Translations under genes and position numbers: made by a program | The notes under the pieces: model-generated | Seen by the model: the letters and a program-made list of their open reading frames with translations, nothing else | Told to the model about the DNA's origin: nothing | Database searches by the model: none | Shown here: piece after piece, positions 38,926 to 46,760 of the stretch | Position numbering within the stretch: the first letter of the stretch is position 1 | Layout of the letters: every line of letters starts with the position of its first letter | Assembly: GCF_014649875.1 (NCBI RefSeq) | Contig: NZ_BMTW01000001.1 | Location: forward strand, 1,302,001 to 1,366,000 | Source: Streptomyces rubiginosohelvolus | GTDB taxonomy: Bacteria; Actinomycetota; Actinomycetes; Streptomycetales; Streptomycetaceae | DNA length: 64,000 bases | Direction of reading: 5' to 3'

Positions 38926-39636
38926 GTGAGTGGAGCCACGGGCGCCGGTTCGGCCGCTTCCGGAGCTGGAGCGAACGGTGCCCGTGGCCCTGCCACGGAC
39001 TCCCAAGGGGGCACTGTGACGGACACACGAGGGCCTCAGCCCCAGTACGAGGGTTACGCGACCGGGCCCCTGCCCGGCGAGCGTGAGCCCGCACCGGGGC
39101 CGTCGGGGCCGTACCACCCGCCCCAGGCGTACCAGGCGCCCGGCGGCGGCACCCAGGGCGGCCAGCAGCGCCCCGGACAGGGCGGGGGCACGCTGGGCGG
39201 TGCGCAGGGCGCGGGCGGCGCTCAGGCGACGCGCAAGCCGCGCACGGGGGCGCGTACCACGCCCCGTACCCGCAAGGCCCGTCTGCGGGTGGCCAAGGCC
39301 GACCCGTGGTCGGTGATGAAGGTCAGCTTCCTGCTGTCGATCGCGCTGGGCATCTGCACGGTGGTGGCGTCGGCGGTGCTGTGGATGGTCATGGACGCGA
39401 TGGGCGTCTTCGAGACCGTCGGCGGCACGATCAGCGAGGCGACCGGCTCGAACGAGAGCAACGGATTCGACCTGCAGTCGTTCCTGTCGCTGCCGCGCGT
39501 GCTCATCTTCACCTCGGTCATCGCCGTGATCGACGTGGTCCTGGCCACCGCGCTGGCGACGCTGGGCGCCTTCATCTACAACCTGTCGGCGGGCTTCGTG
39601 GGCGGCGTGGAGCTCACGCTGGCCGAGGACGAGTAG
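38926..39636 (+). CDS. DUF3566 membrane protein
   Basis: A 236-aa protein. The first 125 residues are Gly/Pro/Gln-rich and disordered, ending in a basic cluster (PRTRKARLRVAK). The DUF3566 core (about 125-236) begins ADPWSVMKVSFLLSIALGI, contains two TM segments (about 130-152 and 188-212) and ends in GGVELTLAEDE. The GTG at 38926 follows GGAGTAAGAG and lies 4 bp after gyrA, so it is in the gyrBA operon. The family is encoded beside gyrA throughout actinobacteria (Rv0007 in M. tuberculosis). Its function is unknown; a role in linking replication and envelope growth is speculation. Confidence 0.88.
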   Translation: MSGATGAGSAASGAGANGARGPATDSQGGTVTDTRGPQPQYEGYATGPLPGEREPAPGPSGPYHPPQAYQAPGGGTQGGQQRPGQGGGTLGGAQGAGGAQATRKPRTGARTTPRTRKARLRVAKADPWSVMKVSFLLSIALGICTVVASAVLWMVMDAMGVFETVGGTISEATGSNESNGFDLQSFLSLPRVLIFTSVIAVIDVVLATALATLGAFIYNLSAGFVGGVELTLAEDE

Positions 39637-39653
39637 CGCGCTGAGTATCGATT

Positions 39654-39682
39654 TTGGGACTGGCCCCGACGTGCGCTAATCT
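39654..39682 (+). promoter_or_regulatory. tRNA-Ile promoter
   Basis: TTGGGA (39654-39659), 17-bp spacer, TAATCT (39677-39682), an HrdB-type promoter 33 bp before the tRNA. The same TAATCTTC word precedes the tRNA-Leu gene (62004). Confidence 0.6.
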
Positions 39683-39714
39683 TCAGAAGTCAGCGCGGAG
39701 CAGTACAGCGCGGC

Positions 39715-39791
39715 GGGGCTATAGCTCAGTTGGTTAGAGCGCATCCCTGATAAGGATGAGGCCACAGGTTCAAATCCTGTTAGCCCCACCA
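39715..39791 (+). tRNA. ileT: tRNA-Ile (GAU)
   Basis: A complete cloverleaf: acceptor GGGGCTA with TAGCCCC, D-loop AGTTGGTTAGA, anticodon stem CATCC/GGATG with loop CTGATAA (anticodon GAT), T-loop GTTCAAATC. The 3' CCA is encoded (39789-39791). A terminator follows. Confidence 0.98.
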
Positions 39792-39797
39792 GACACG

Positions 39798-39829
39798 AAG
39801 GCCCCTCACCGGAGACGGTGGGGGGCCTT
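39798..39829 (+). terminator. tRNA-Ile terminator
   Basis: A 13-bp stem (39798-39810 with 39817-39829) with one G-T pair, followed by TTCG. Confidence 0.75.
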
Positions 39830-40041
39830 TCGCGTGGGCGGGGTGTTCAGATCCGGGTGGCGGCTGGAAGCGGACGAGGTGGCCGGGTCAGGGGCCGGTG
39901 AGCTCCAGCCATCTGGCGGCCCGCGAACCGGAGGGGGCTCGTCGGCGTCGGTCTCGCTCCGGCTGTACGCGGTGGTCTCCGCCGGCACGGCGTCGCCGGG
40001 GCTCGACGCCGTATCGGATGAGGTCGCCGCCCGGGCACACG

Positions 40042-40082
40042 AAAAGGCCCCCGGCGCCGGCGTGAACCGGACCAGGGGCCCC
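40042..40082 (-). terminator. Terminator of the DUF6344-like gene
   Basis: On the minus strand a GGGGCC/GGCCCC-based hairpin is followed by TTTT, one of the few T-tailed terminators in the window; it begins 23 bp past the stop codon. Confidence 0.65.
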
Positions 40083-40104
40083 GGAGTGCGGTGGGCCGCC
40101 GGGA

Positions 40105-40482
40105 TCAGGGGGGCGGGGCCGGGGAGTCGCCTTCCGGGGCTGTGGGGTGGGAGCCGCTCTGACCGGTTGTCCGGGCGGTCTCCGCGGGGTCGAGCGCCAG
40201 GTGGCGGGTGGCCGGGGAGGAGCCGTGGGCCTCGGCCCGGATGCGCTGCTTCATCGTGGGCGGAAGGGCCCGGTCACGCGGAAGGGTCCATCGGACCGAG
40301 GGAGCGATCGGGGTTGCCGCGGTGGCACCCGTGTGCTCGTGGGTCGTGGTGCTCGGCTGCGCGGCGGCGTTCGTGGCGTTCGCGGTGCTCGCCGCGGCGG
40401 TGGCGAGGCCCAGCGACGCCAGGAGGGCGAAGAAGGCGGTGATGAAGGCGGTCCAGAGGTTCTTGGGCTGGAAGGTGCTCAT
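40105..40482 (-). CDS. Small secreted or membrane-anchored protein, DUF6344-like
   Basis: A 125-aa protein. After a short polar start (STFQPKNLW) comes a hydrophobic stretch, TAFITAFFALLASLGLATA, ending near residue 35 with AAASTANA, which could be a signal peptide or an anchor. The rest is Thr/Ala/Pro/His-rich with a central conserved-looking block SVRWTLPRDRALPPTMKQRI. The ATG at 40482 follows GAGGGG. I believe it matches the streptomycete DUF6344 family from its start and position but cannot confirm this. It is divergent from the DLW-39 gene. Confidence 0.65.
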   Translation of the reverse strand: MSTFQPKNLWTAFITAFFALLASLGLATAAASTANATNAAAQPSTTTHEHTGATAATPIAPSVRWTLPRDRALPPTMKQRIRAEAHGSSPATRHLALDPAETARTTGQSGSHPTAPEGDSPAPPP

Positions 40483-40773
40483 GGCCCCTCGCTTTCGGAC
40501 GGTCCGGTTGCTGACTTCTCCGATCATGTGGATCCCGGCCGCGATTCCGGGGAGCGACGCCCGCTCTGCGCCGATCTTCGGATTAACACCACTCGTATGG
40601 TGCAACCGGGCTGGACAGGCCCTCGCGAGCGGCGATGAGGGGGTGTCGGGAGGTCGTTCCGGACGCCGCGGAGGGGGTGTCACAGGGGTCCGGGCAGGTC
40701 ACCGATCGGTATCGGCCGGTGTGTATAGTCGGCGACATAAGGCCCTTACGCCAAGGAAAGACGAGGTCGCGCG

Positions 40774-40908
40774 GTGAAGAAGCTTCTCCTGGTCGCACTG
40801 GCCGCCATCGGTGGGCTCCTCGTGTACCGCCAGATCCAGGCGGATCGCGCCGAGCAGGATCTGTGGACGGAGGCGACCGACTCCGTGCCCGCAGGTTCGG
40901 GTGTGTGA
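40774..40908 (+). CDS. DLW-39 family small membrane peptide
   Basis: A 44-aa peptide: KKLLLVALAAIGGLLVYRQ is a short TM helix, followed by QADRAEQDLWTEATD, which contains the DLW motif that names this actinobacterial family. The GTG at 40774 has AGACGAGG about 5 nt upstream. A TATAGT -10-like hexamer lies at 40724-40729. The function is unknown; the gene's place near gyrA is conserved. A GC hairpin follows (40929-40953). Confidence 0.85.
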   Translation: MKKLLLVALAAIGGLLVYRQIQADRAEQDLWTEATDSVPAGSGV

Positions 40909-40928
40909 GACGACGCAGTCTGTTACGG

Positions 40929-40953
40929 GCCCCGGTCGCTGAGCGGCCGGGGC
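40929..40953 (+). terminator. Terminator of the DLW-39 gene
   Basis: A 7-bp GC outer stem with an imperfect inner extension, followed by TTCG, 21 bp past the stop codon. Confidence 0.6.
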
Positions 40954-41022
40954 TTCGTGCTGCCCGGGGCCGGCGCCGATGCGTCGGCCCCTTTCGCTGG
41001 TGCGGACCCGTGACGCACCGAC

Positions 41023-41059
41023 CTTGAGTTCACTCAAGCGAATCTCTAGATTGCTTGAG
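41023..41059 (+). promoter_or_regulatory. Promoter overlapped by CTTGAG/CTCAAG dyads
   Basis: TTGAGT (41024-41029), a 17-bp spacer and TAGATT (41047-41052) make a good HrdB-type promoter. The -35 lies inside the dyad CTTGAGT-TC-ACTCAAG (41023-41038), and a further CTTGAG follows at 41054-41059 at the expected start site. The layout suggests control by a DNA-binding regulator (a MerR-like arrangement is one possibility). It reads into the 62-aa frame at 41071. Confidence 0.6.
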
Positions 41060-41070
41060 CGAAGAGTCAG

Positions 41071-41259
41071 GTGGGGTCCGGGAAGAACGCGGACAAGAGG
41101 GGTAATCCGGCTGGGGCCGGAGACAGCGGCGGTGCGGGCGGGGCAGGATGGACCGGCATCGTGGCCGCTGCCGGGGCGGGCGCCCTGGTCGTCGCGGCGG
41201 GAGGGCTCCTCCTCGTCCGCCGCCGTAGCGGCAGCAGCAGCCGTGGCCGCCGCGGCTGA
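41071..41259 (+). CDS. 62-aa TM peptide, possible C-terminal remnant of a surface protein
   Basis: Starting at GTG 41071, about 12 nt after the predicted transcription start, this frame encodes a Gly/Asn-rich lead, one TM helix (GIVAAAGAGALVVAAGGLLLV) and a basic tail RRRSGSSSRGRRG. This is the build of a C-terminal membrane anchor of a secreted protein, but there is no signal peptide or ectodomain. The downstream secreted protein has the same end type. Two readings fit: a genuine small membrane protein, or the end of a larger gene whose body was deleted. The ribosome site is weak. Confidence 0.45.
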   Translation: MGSGKNADKRGNPAGAGDSGGAGGAGWTGIVAAAGAGALVVAAGGLLLVRRRSGSSSRGRRG

Positions 41260-41303
41260 GCGGCCGAGGGGTGCCGGTGAGCGAGGACGACGAGGGGAAG
41301 CGC

Positions 41304-42632
41304 GTGAACAGGCAGCGCAACAGGGGCCGGGTGACGGCCGCGGCACTCGCGGCGATGTGCGCGGCGGCGGTCCTGCCGGGGCAGGCCCACGCGGCGGGCC
41401 CCGGGGTGTACGCGTTCGACCCCGACGCGAAGAACGTGCAGGGCGCGGCGACCAACGTCGAGGCGTCCACGCTGGACGAGGGCGTTCCGTACCGCAGCTC
41501 GATCGAGCCGGGCGAGAAGCTCTACTACCGGGTCACGCTGGACGACGCCTCCGCCGCCTATGTCTCGGCGGTCGCGGTGCCCGGCGACGGCGGCGCGGTC
41601 GCCTACGGCGACGGCATCACCGTCAGCCTCCGGGAGACCGACGACACCCAGTGCGACTCGGGGCAGGCCAACTTCGGCTCCGGCGCGTACGCCCGTCCCA
41701 TCACCGCGTACGCCTCCCGGACCGTCGAGGAGGGTGGCAGCACCTGCCAGGAGGGCGGACCGTACGACGTCCTCGTCGAGCGCGAGAGCAAGGACACCTC
41801 CAGTCCGGAGGCCTGGAACCTGGAGCTGCGCTTCCTCCAGGAGCCGAAGCTCAGGAGCGGTACGTCCATGCCGACCGAGGCCCCCGAGAGCTGGCCCTCC
41901 GCCTCGGCGAAGCCGCTGACAGGGAAGCAGCAGAAGCGGTCCGGCGGGGCCGGGTTCTCCGAGGCGACCAGCCTGGAGAACGGCCGCTGGCAGGACACCG
42001 TCGCCCCCGGGCAGACCCGCTTCTACCGGGTGCCGGTCGACTGGGGACAGCAGCTCTACGCCTCCGCCGGGCTCTCCAACAGCACAAGTGCCACCAAGGA
42101 GTTCGTCGGCAGTGCGCTCACGCTGTCGCTGGCCAACCCCGCCCAGGGGCTGGTCTCCGACGCCACGCTCTCGTACTCCGGAGGACCCGCGTCCGCATCC
42201 CTGCGGCCGCTGCCGCCGGTGGCCTACCGCAACCGGTTCGACCCCTCCTCCCAGGTCAGCGCCATGCGCTTCGCGGGCTGGTACTACCTGTCGGTCTCCC
42301 TCAGCCCGAAGCTGAAGGAGACCTACGGCGCCGAGCCGATCCCGTTCGAGCTGTCGGTCCAGGTGAAGAACCAGGCCGAGGAATCCCCGTACGAGGGTGA
42401 CGCCGGGGTCTTCGGCGTCACCGACCAGGACCGGGAAGTGGCTCGGAAGGGACAGAACGCCGAACAGGCCGCGAAGAGCGGCCCGATGACCGTGGTCGCC
42501 GCGGCCGGGATCGGCACGGGATCGGTGCTGGTGCTCGGTCTGGGCGTCTGGACCCTGCTGGCCCGTCGCCGCGCGTCGGCCGCCGGTCACCCGGCCGGTG
42601 GGGGCCACCAGCCGCCGGCGCAGGGCTGGTAG
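41304..42632 (+). CDS. Secreted membrane-anchored protein with two similar beta-rich repeats
   Basis: A 442-aa protein with a classical signal peptide (RNRGRVTAAALAAMCAAAVLPG, cut after AHA near residue 31), an ectodomain and a C-terminal TM anchor (about 395-420) followed by a Gly/Pro tail. Two parts of the ectodomain look alike: YRSSIEPGEKLYYRVTLD and WQDTVAPGQTRFYRVPVD each open a domain of about 150 residues, suggesting an internal duplication of a jelly-roll-like fold. Start choice: GTG 41304 follows GAGGGGAAG; GTG 41271 and 41277 are possible. I do not recognise a named family. It ends 39 bp before the convergent kinase gene. Confidence 0.75.
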   Translation: MNRQRNRGRVTAAALAAMCAAAVLPGQAHAAGPGVYAFDPDAKNVQGAATNVEASTLDEGVPYRSSIEPGEKLYYRVTLDDASAAYVSAVAVPGDGGAVAYGDGITVSLRETDDTQCDSGQANFGSGAYARPITAYASRTVEEGGSTCQEGGPYDVLVERESKDTSSPEAWNLELRFLQEPKLRSGTSMPTEAPESWPSASAKPLTGKQQKRSGGAGFSEATSLENGRWQDTVAPGQTRFYRVPVDWGQQLYASAGLSNSTSATKEFVGSALTLSLANPAQGLVSDATLSYSGGPASASLRPLPPVAYRNRFDPSSQVSAMRFAGWYYLSVSLSPKLKETYGAEPIPFELSVQVKNQAEESPYEGDAGVFGVTDQDREVARKGQNAEQAAKSGPMTVVAAAGIGTGSVLVLGLGVWTLLARRRASAAGHPAGGGHQPPAQGW

Positions 42633-42671
42633 CCGTACGCCGGCGGGGCTTCCTTCGGCGGTGCGGGCCCG

Positions 42672-44054
42672 TCAGACCTGGGTGAGGGCCCAGATCCCGA
42701 CCGCGAAGCAGATCAGCGCCACCACCAGCACCGGGACGGCCACCTTCGGGGGCGGTCCCGGGCGCGTGCGCCGTACGGGCGGGTGGGGCGCGGCGTGCTG
42801 CACCGGCGGGGCGGGCACCGGGGGGAACTGCTGGTGCTGCTGGTGCTGTTGGGCGGTGTAGGGGCGGGTGGCGGAGGGATCGTGCGGTACGCCGGAGGTC
42901 GGCGCCTGGGAGGGGTCCGGCGCGCCGACGGCGTACGCGGGCGGCGCGTCCGCGGCGTACGGCGCGGACGGCGGCTGCTGGAAACCCGGCTGCTGCAATC
43001 CCGGTTGCTGGTAAGGCTGTTGCTGTGGCGGTGCGACACCGGGCGAGGCCGCGGAGGGCTGCGAGGCCGCAGGGGGCGGCGCGAGGTGGAAGCTGCCCGT
43101 CTCCGACATCGAGACGGGCGGCGGGGCGGGGGCCTGCCGGTCGGACGGCTGCTGCGGGGGCTCCGGCGGGGCGGTGACGGGCCCGTCGGGGCCGAATCCC
43201 TCGGGCAGCGGCCCGATCTGGTCGAACACCTCCACCGGCTCGTCGTCCGGGCCGGCTTCGGGCAGCATCTCGACCGCCGCGGTCAGGGCCTTGCGCGCGC
43301 CCGTGGCCGTACGGAACCGGGCGTGCGGGTCGGGCTGGAGCAGACCGGCGAGAACCTGCCACAGCGGCTCGGGAATGCCCTCGGGGGCGCCCGGGGTGCC
43401 GTGCGTGGCGAAGTGCTCCACCAGCGCCTGGGCGTCCGGCTTCTGGCCCTGGATGAGGTACAGCGCGACCAGGCCGACCGCGAAGAGGTCCGCGGGAAAG
43501 TCGGGCTCGGCGCCCATCATCTGCTCGGGGGCGAAGTAACCGGGCGTACCGACCACGTAGTTGGTCTCGGTCAGCCGGGGTTCGCCCTTGCGCATCGAGA
43601 TGCCGAAGTCGGACAGGCGCAGATGCGGCCGGCCCGTACCGGTCGCCTCCATCAGGATGTTGGCGGGCTTGATGTCGCGGTGCACCACCCCTTCGGCGTG
43701 CACCGTGGAGAGGCCGGATAGCAGCTGGTCCAGCAGCAGGCAGACGAAGCGCGGGGGCAACGGGCCGTAGTCGCCGATGACATGGGCGAGCGAGCCGCCG
43801 CTCACCAGGTCCATGGTGAACAGGACCTTGTCGTCGTCGGCGGCCCAACTGGCCGGGGCCAGCACGTGCGGGTGCTCGATGCGCAGCGCCTGCTCGCGGA
43901 CGAAGCGCAGCAGCGTGTGCGCGTCGCTCTGCTGGAGCACCTTGGCCGCGACGTACCGGCGGCGGCGGTGGTCCCAGGCCCGCCAGACCGCGCCGACCCC
44001 ACCGCGTCCGATCGGATCGATCAGCTCGTACCGACCGGCGAAGACCTCACCCAT
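42672..44054 (-). CDS. Ser/Thr protein kinase, membrane anchored
   Basis: A 460-aa kinase of the Hanks type. The Gly-rich loop is GRGGVGAVW, the ATP lysine Lys38 (VAAKVL), the catalytic loop HRDIKPANIL (Asp127), DFG at about 149-151 and the activation segment ends GTPGYFAPEQM; all key residues are present. A Pro/Gln-rich linker (about 270-435) leads to a C-terminal TM helix (VAVPVLVVALICFAVGIWAL) with almost nothing outside, so there is no sensor domain. The ATG at 44054 has a purine-rich region ahead. The HTH gene lies 147 bp upstream on the same strand. Confidence 0.92.
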   Translation of the reverse strand: MGEVFAGRYELIDPIGRGGVGAVWRAWDHRRRRYVAAKVLQQSDAHTLLRFVREQALRIEHPHVLAPASWAADDDKVLFTMDLVSGGSLAHVIGDYGPLPPRFVCLLLDQLLSGLSTVHAEGVVHRDIKPANILMEATGTGRPHLRLSDFGISMRKGEPRLTETNYVVGTPGYFAPEQMMGAEPDFPADLFAVGLVALYLIQGQKPDAQALVEHFATHGTPGAPEGIPEPLWQVLAGLLQPDPHARFRTATGARKALTAAVEMLPEAGPDDEPVEVFDQIGPLPEGFGPDGPVTAPPEPPQQPSDRQAPAPPPVSMSETGSFHLAPPPAASQPSAASPGVAPPQQQPYQQPGLQQPGFQQPPSAPYAADAPPAYAVGAPDPSQAPTSGVPHDPSATRPYTAQQHQQHQQFPPVPAPPVQHAAPHPPVRRTRPGPPPKVAVPVLVVALICFAVGIWALTQV

Positions 44055-44201
44055 TGCGCTGCGCCCGCTCCCCGTTCGTAGGGTGCCGCGGCGTCCGCCG
44101 CGGCCCGTCTCCGGTCCCGGTGTCCGGACCCGTGTCCTGCCGGCACCAGGGCGCTGCGCGGTGCGCGTGCCCTGGCTCCGTCGTGCTTCCGTCGGTGCGT
44201 G

Positions 44202-44750
44202 CTAGCTCTGGTGCCCCTCGTAGTGGGCGACCGCGTCCGAGGTGCGTCCCGCGCCGTACACCTTGAGGAACTCTGCCAGCTCCGGGTGGGTCGGGGCGAG
44301 GGCGTCCGCGGCATCGATGATGTCGCCGGCCGCCGCGACCGACCGCAGCAGGGACTGGATCTCGCGCACCACACGGCGGACGGTGGGAGCGCCGCCGGTG
44401 GAGGTGGTCTGGCCGGTCGCGGTGAGGACGGAGCCGCCCTGCGACTTCTTGATCTCCTCCATGCGGTCGGTGGCCTCGCCCGCGCTGACACTGCCGTCGG
44501 CCACCTGGCCCGCCAGCTCCTGAAGGGCCTGGACGCGCTGGACCACCGCGGGGTTCCCGATCTTGGCTCGCTGGCCGCTCATCAGCTGCGAGAGCATCGG
44601 GGCGGAGAGCCCGAGAACGGCGGCCAGCCGGGCCTGGTTCAGGCCGAGATCATCGATCAGCCGACGGAAGAGCGCCCCCAACGGCTCTCCGTACCAACTG
44701 CGTTGAAGCTCTCTGGCTCTTGCCGTCGCCTCTTGTTGCGCTGCGTCCAT
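44202..44750 (-). CDS. Helix-turn-helix protein (Cro/C1-like N-terminal domain)
   Basis: A 182-aa protein. Residues 20-60 hold a lambda-repressor-like HTH, LNQARLAAVLGLSAPMLSQLMSGQR. A middle region (about 65-115) is helical, with AGQVADGSVSAGEATDRMEEI; the C-terminal part has VRREIQSLLRSVAAAGDI-like helices and ends AVAHYEGHQS. The ATG at 44750 follows GGGGAGA; the open frame back to 44798 is not needed. It probably forms a unit with the kinase gene downstream and may be a phosphorylation target. Targets on DNA are unknown. Confidence 0.85.
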   Translation of the reverse strand: MDAAQQEATARARELQRSWYGEPLGALFRRLIDDLGLNQARLAAVLGLSAPMLSQLMSGQRAKIGNPAVVQRVQALQELAGQVADGSVSAGEATDRMEEIKKSQGGSVLTATGQTTSTGGAPTVRRVVREIQSLLRSVAAAGDIIDAADALAPTHPELAEFLKVYGAGRTSDAVAHYEGHQS

Positions 44751-44885
44751 GGCGTCTCCCCATCGCTGCGGCTTCGCTGCTGCGAACCTTGCGAGCATCT
44801 TACGGAGCGTGGTCGTTCCCCGGGAGTCCCTATCCTTTTGGAAGAACCCGGGGTGTACCCGGTACTCTGTTCCCGACGGTGACCC

Positions 44886-44958
44886 GGGGCCTTAGCTCAG
44901 TTGGTAGAGCGCTGCCTTTGCAAGGCAGATGTCAGGAGTTCGAATCTCCTAGGCTCCA
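44886..44958 (+). tRNA. alaT: tRNA-Ala (UGC)
   Basis: A complete cloverleaf: acceptor GGGGCCT with AGGCTCC (one G-U), D-loop AGTTGGTAGA, anticodon stem CTGCC/GGCAG with loop TTTGCAA (anticodon TGC), T-loop GTTCGAATC. CCA is not encoded. A possible promoter is TTGGAA (44838) and TACTCT (44863) with a long 19-bp spacer. Confidence 0.98.
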
Positions 44959-44965
44959 CTTGATT

Positions 44966-45004
44966 GAACCCCTCCAACCTGCGGAAACGTGGTTGGAGGG
45001 GTTC
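44966..45004 (+). terminator. tRNA-Ala terminator
   Basis: A 14-bp perfect stem from GAACCCCTCC to its complement, with an 11-nt loop and a following TTTT. Confidence 0.85.
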
Positions 45005-45074
45005 TTTTGCGTTCCGCCGCCGCTGCACCAGGCACACTTCATACATAAACAGTCGAGCCACAAAGGACTCAGGC

Positions 45075-45659
45075 ATGATCACGTTGACGAAGGAAGACGG
45101 CCCGGCGGACCTGGGCGGAGTGACGCACCTGACCATCGGAGCGTCCTGGGACCCGACCGTCGGGAGCAGCGGCGGCCTGATGGGGAAGATCCGGCAGAAG
45201 GCCGGTACGGACCTCGACCTGATCGCCATCGCGCTGCAGGGCGGCGACCCGGTGCGGCTGGCCGGCCTGGACTCCCTCGACCCGCTGGGCAACGGCTCGC
45301 TGGTGCACAGCGGGGACAACCAGACCGGGCACGGTGACGGCGACGACGAGACGGTGACCGTCGAGTTCGCCAGGATCCCTTCGAACATCACGTCGATCGT
45401 CTTCATCGCGGCGGCCTACAAGAAGCGCAGCTCGTTCAGCAACGCGCGCAACATCAGCTTCAAGGTGTACGACGCGACGGGCGGGAGCTCGCAGCAGGTC
45501 GCCGACATCTGGCCGAGCATGCTCACCCAGGACAACGGCGTCGCCGTCGCCAAGGCGATCCGTGAGGGCGCGGGCTGGAAGCTCCAGGTGATCAACGAGA
45601 CCGGGAAGATCAAGCAGGGCGACGAGCACGCCCTGATGCGGTTCGCCGTCAGCCGGTAG
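45075..45659 (+). CDS. TerD family protein
   Basis: A 194-aa cytoplasmic protein of the TerD/tellurium-resistance and general stress family. Family blocks are ITLTKEDGPADLGGVTHLTIGASWD at the start, TDLDLIAIAL in the centre, the acidic SGDNQTGHGDGDDETVTVEF calcium-binding region, and ITSIVFIAAAY. Single TerD genes are common in streptomycetes and linked to calcium-dependent development and stress; the role of this copy is unknown. The ATG at 45075 follows AAAGGA. It converges with the next gene across a 22-bp-stem terminator. Confidence 0.9.
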   Translation: MITLTKEDGPADLGGVTHLTIGASWDPTVGSSGGLMGKIRQKAGTDLDLIAIALQGGDPVRLAGLDSLDPLGNGSLVHSGDNQTGHGDGDDETVTVEFARIPSNITSIVFIAAAYKKRSSFSNARNISFKVYDATGGSSQQVADIWPSMLTQDNGVAVAKAIREGAGWKLQVINETGKIKQGDEHALMRFAVSR

Positions 45660-45691
45660 TCGTCCCCTCCGTATGCGTTGGTGGGCACACG

Positions 45692-45739
45692 CGAACGCGG
45701 CCGGGGAAACCGCCTGAGCGGTTTCCCCGGCCGCGTTCG
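45692..45739. terminator. Bidirectional terminator
   Basis: A perfect 22-bp stem (45692-45713 with 45718-45739) and CTGA loop between convergent genes. Confidence 0.85.
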
Positions 45740-45768
45740 TCCTGCTGTCCTGTCAGCCTGCCGGGCTG

Positions 45769-46479
45769 TCAGGGACGGTCGTCGAGGCCCGGGGTGTCCC
45801 CTTCGGCCTCCGCCTGCTTGGCCTCGACCTCCGGGTCGAGGTCGGCGCGCGGGCTGCCGTCGACCGAGCTGAGCGGCGAACGCTCGTCGCCCACCTCGGT
45901 GGCGACGGGCGGCTCGACCAGCCAGTCCGGGTTGGCCTGCTTGTCCCACCAGCGCCAGGCGGCGTACGCGCCGCCCGCCAGGACGCCCAGCACCAGGAAC
46001 CCCTTCGCGGCTCGGCCGGCCTTGGCCCGCCGCTGGTGCTTCCGGGCCAGCTTCTGGATTTCCTTGGCCGTCACCTGCGTACGCAGCGCGGCCAGGGCGG
46101 CCGCGCTGCGGGCGGACGCCTGCTCGGCGACGGGCAGGGCCACCGCGCGGGCGTGCTCGACGCGCGGTGCGGTGTAGTCGGCGGCGCTCCGCGCGGCCTT
46201 CCGGGTCGAGACCGCGGCGCGGTGCGCGGCCTCGTCGACCCGGGGCGGCACGTGCGTACGGGCCTGCTCCAGTCGCGGCGCGAGGTGGGACGCGTACTGG
46301 ACACGGGCCTGCTGGGCCGCCTTCGTCACCTTGGGCGCGAGTCGTACGCGCGCCTCGTGCGCGAGGTGGGCCGCCTGGTCCTTGGCTGTTTCGGCGTAGG
46401 GCGCCACCACTTCCGCGGCGTGCTGCGCGCTGTCCTTCGCCGAGTCGGTTGCGGCGCGCACGCTGTCGATGCGGGTCAC
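45769..46479 (-). CDS. DUF5324-like single-TM protein at the cwsA position
   Basis: A 236-aa protein. Residues 1-165 form an Ala/Arg/Glu-rich amphipathic helix with recurring 11-residue-like segments (EVVAPYAETAKDQ, ARVRLAPKVTKAA, QYASHLAPRLEQA, AADYTAPRVEHA), then a basic patch (KLARKHQRRAKAGRAAK), one TM helix (about 172-188, GFLVLGVLAGGAYAAWRW) and an acidic tail. The GTG at 46479 follows AAGGAGGAGG. It sits between tRNA-Ala and ppiA, exactly where mycobacteria have cwsA, whose product is a single-TM partner of CrgA. Sequence similarity to CwsA is not obvious, so equivalence is inferred from position. Confidence 0.8.
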   Translation of the reverse strand: MTRIDSVRAATDSAKDSAQHAAEVVAPYAETAKDQAAHLAHEARVRLAPKVTKAAQQARVQYASHLAPRLEQARTHVPPRVDEAAHRAAVSTRKAARSAADYTAPRVEHARAVALPVAEQASARSAAALAALRTQVTAKEIQKLARKHQRRAKAGRAAKGFLVLGVLAGGAYAAWRWWDKQANPDWLVEPPVATEVGDERSPLSSVDGSPRADLDPEVEAKQAEAEGDTPGLDDRP

Positions 46480-46760
46480 GAGATCCTCCTCCTTGGTGGC
46501 GGGTAGGTACTCCGCCTGTCCGCCCAGTCCAAAATCATGCCTGTTGAGTCCATGCCCGGCATGCGGGACGGGCATCCGGGTCATGATCGTCATTTGCGGT
46601 CAAAACGGTTCATGTGAAGTGTGCCGACGACAATGCCATGGTTCGGCGGTGAACGCGCCGGTTCGCCCGGCATCCGGCCGTACGTTTCCCGGTCCGTGGG
46701 AGGATCGCCGGACGTCAGCGAAGGATTTGACGGCAGGCGAGGGAAGAGGAAGGCAAGATC

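Larger units (their letters stand above)
39789..40104. other. Intergenic region holding two terminators
   Basis: After the tRNA-Ile terminator, 39830-40040 shows only high-GC frames without ribosome sites or family motifs. The terminator of the DUF6344-like gene lies at its right end. Confidence 0.6.
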
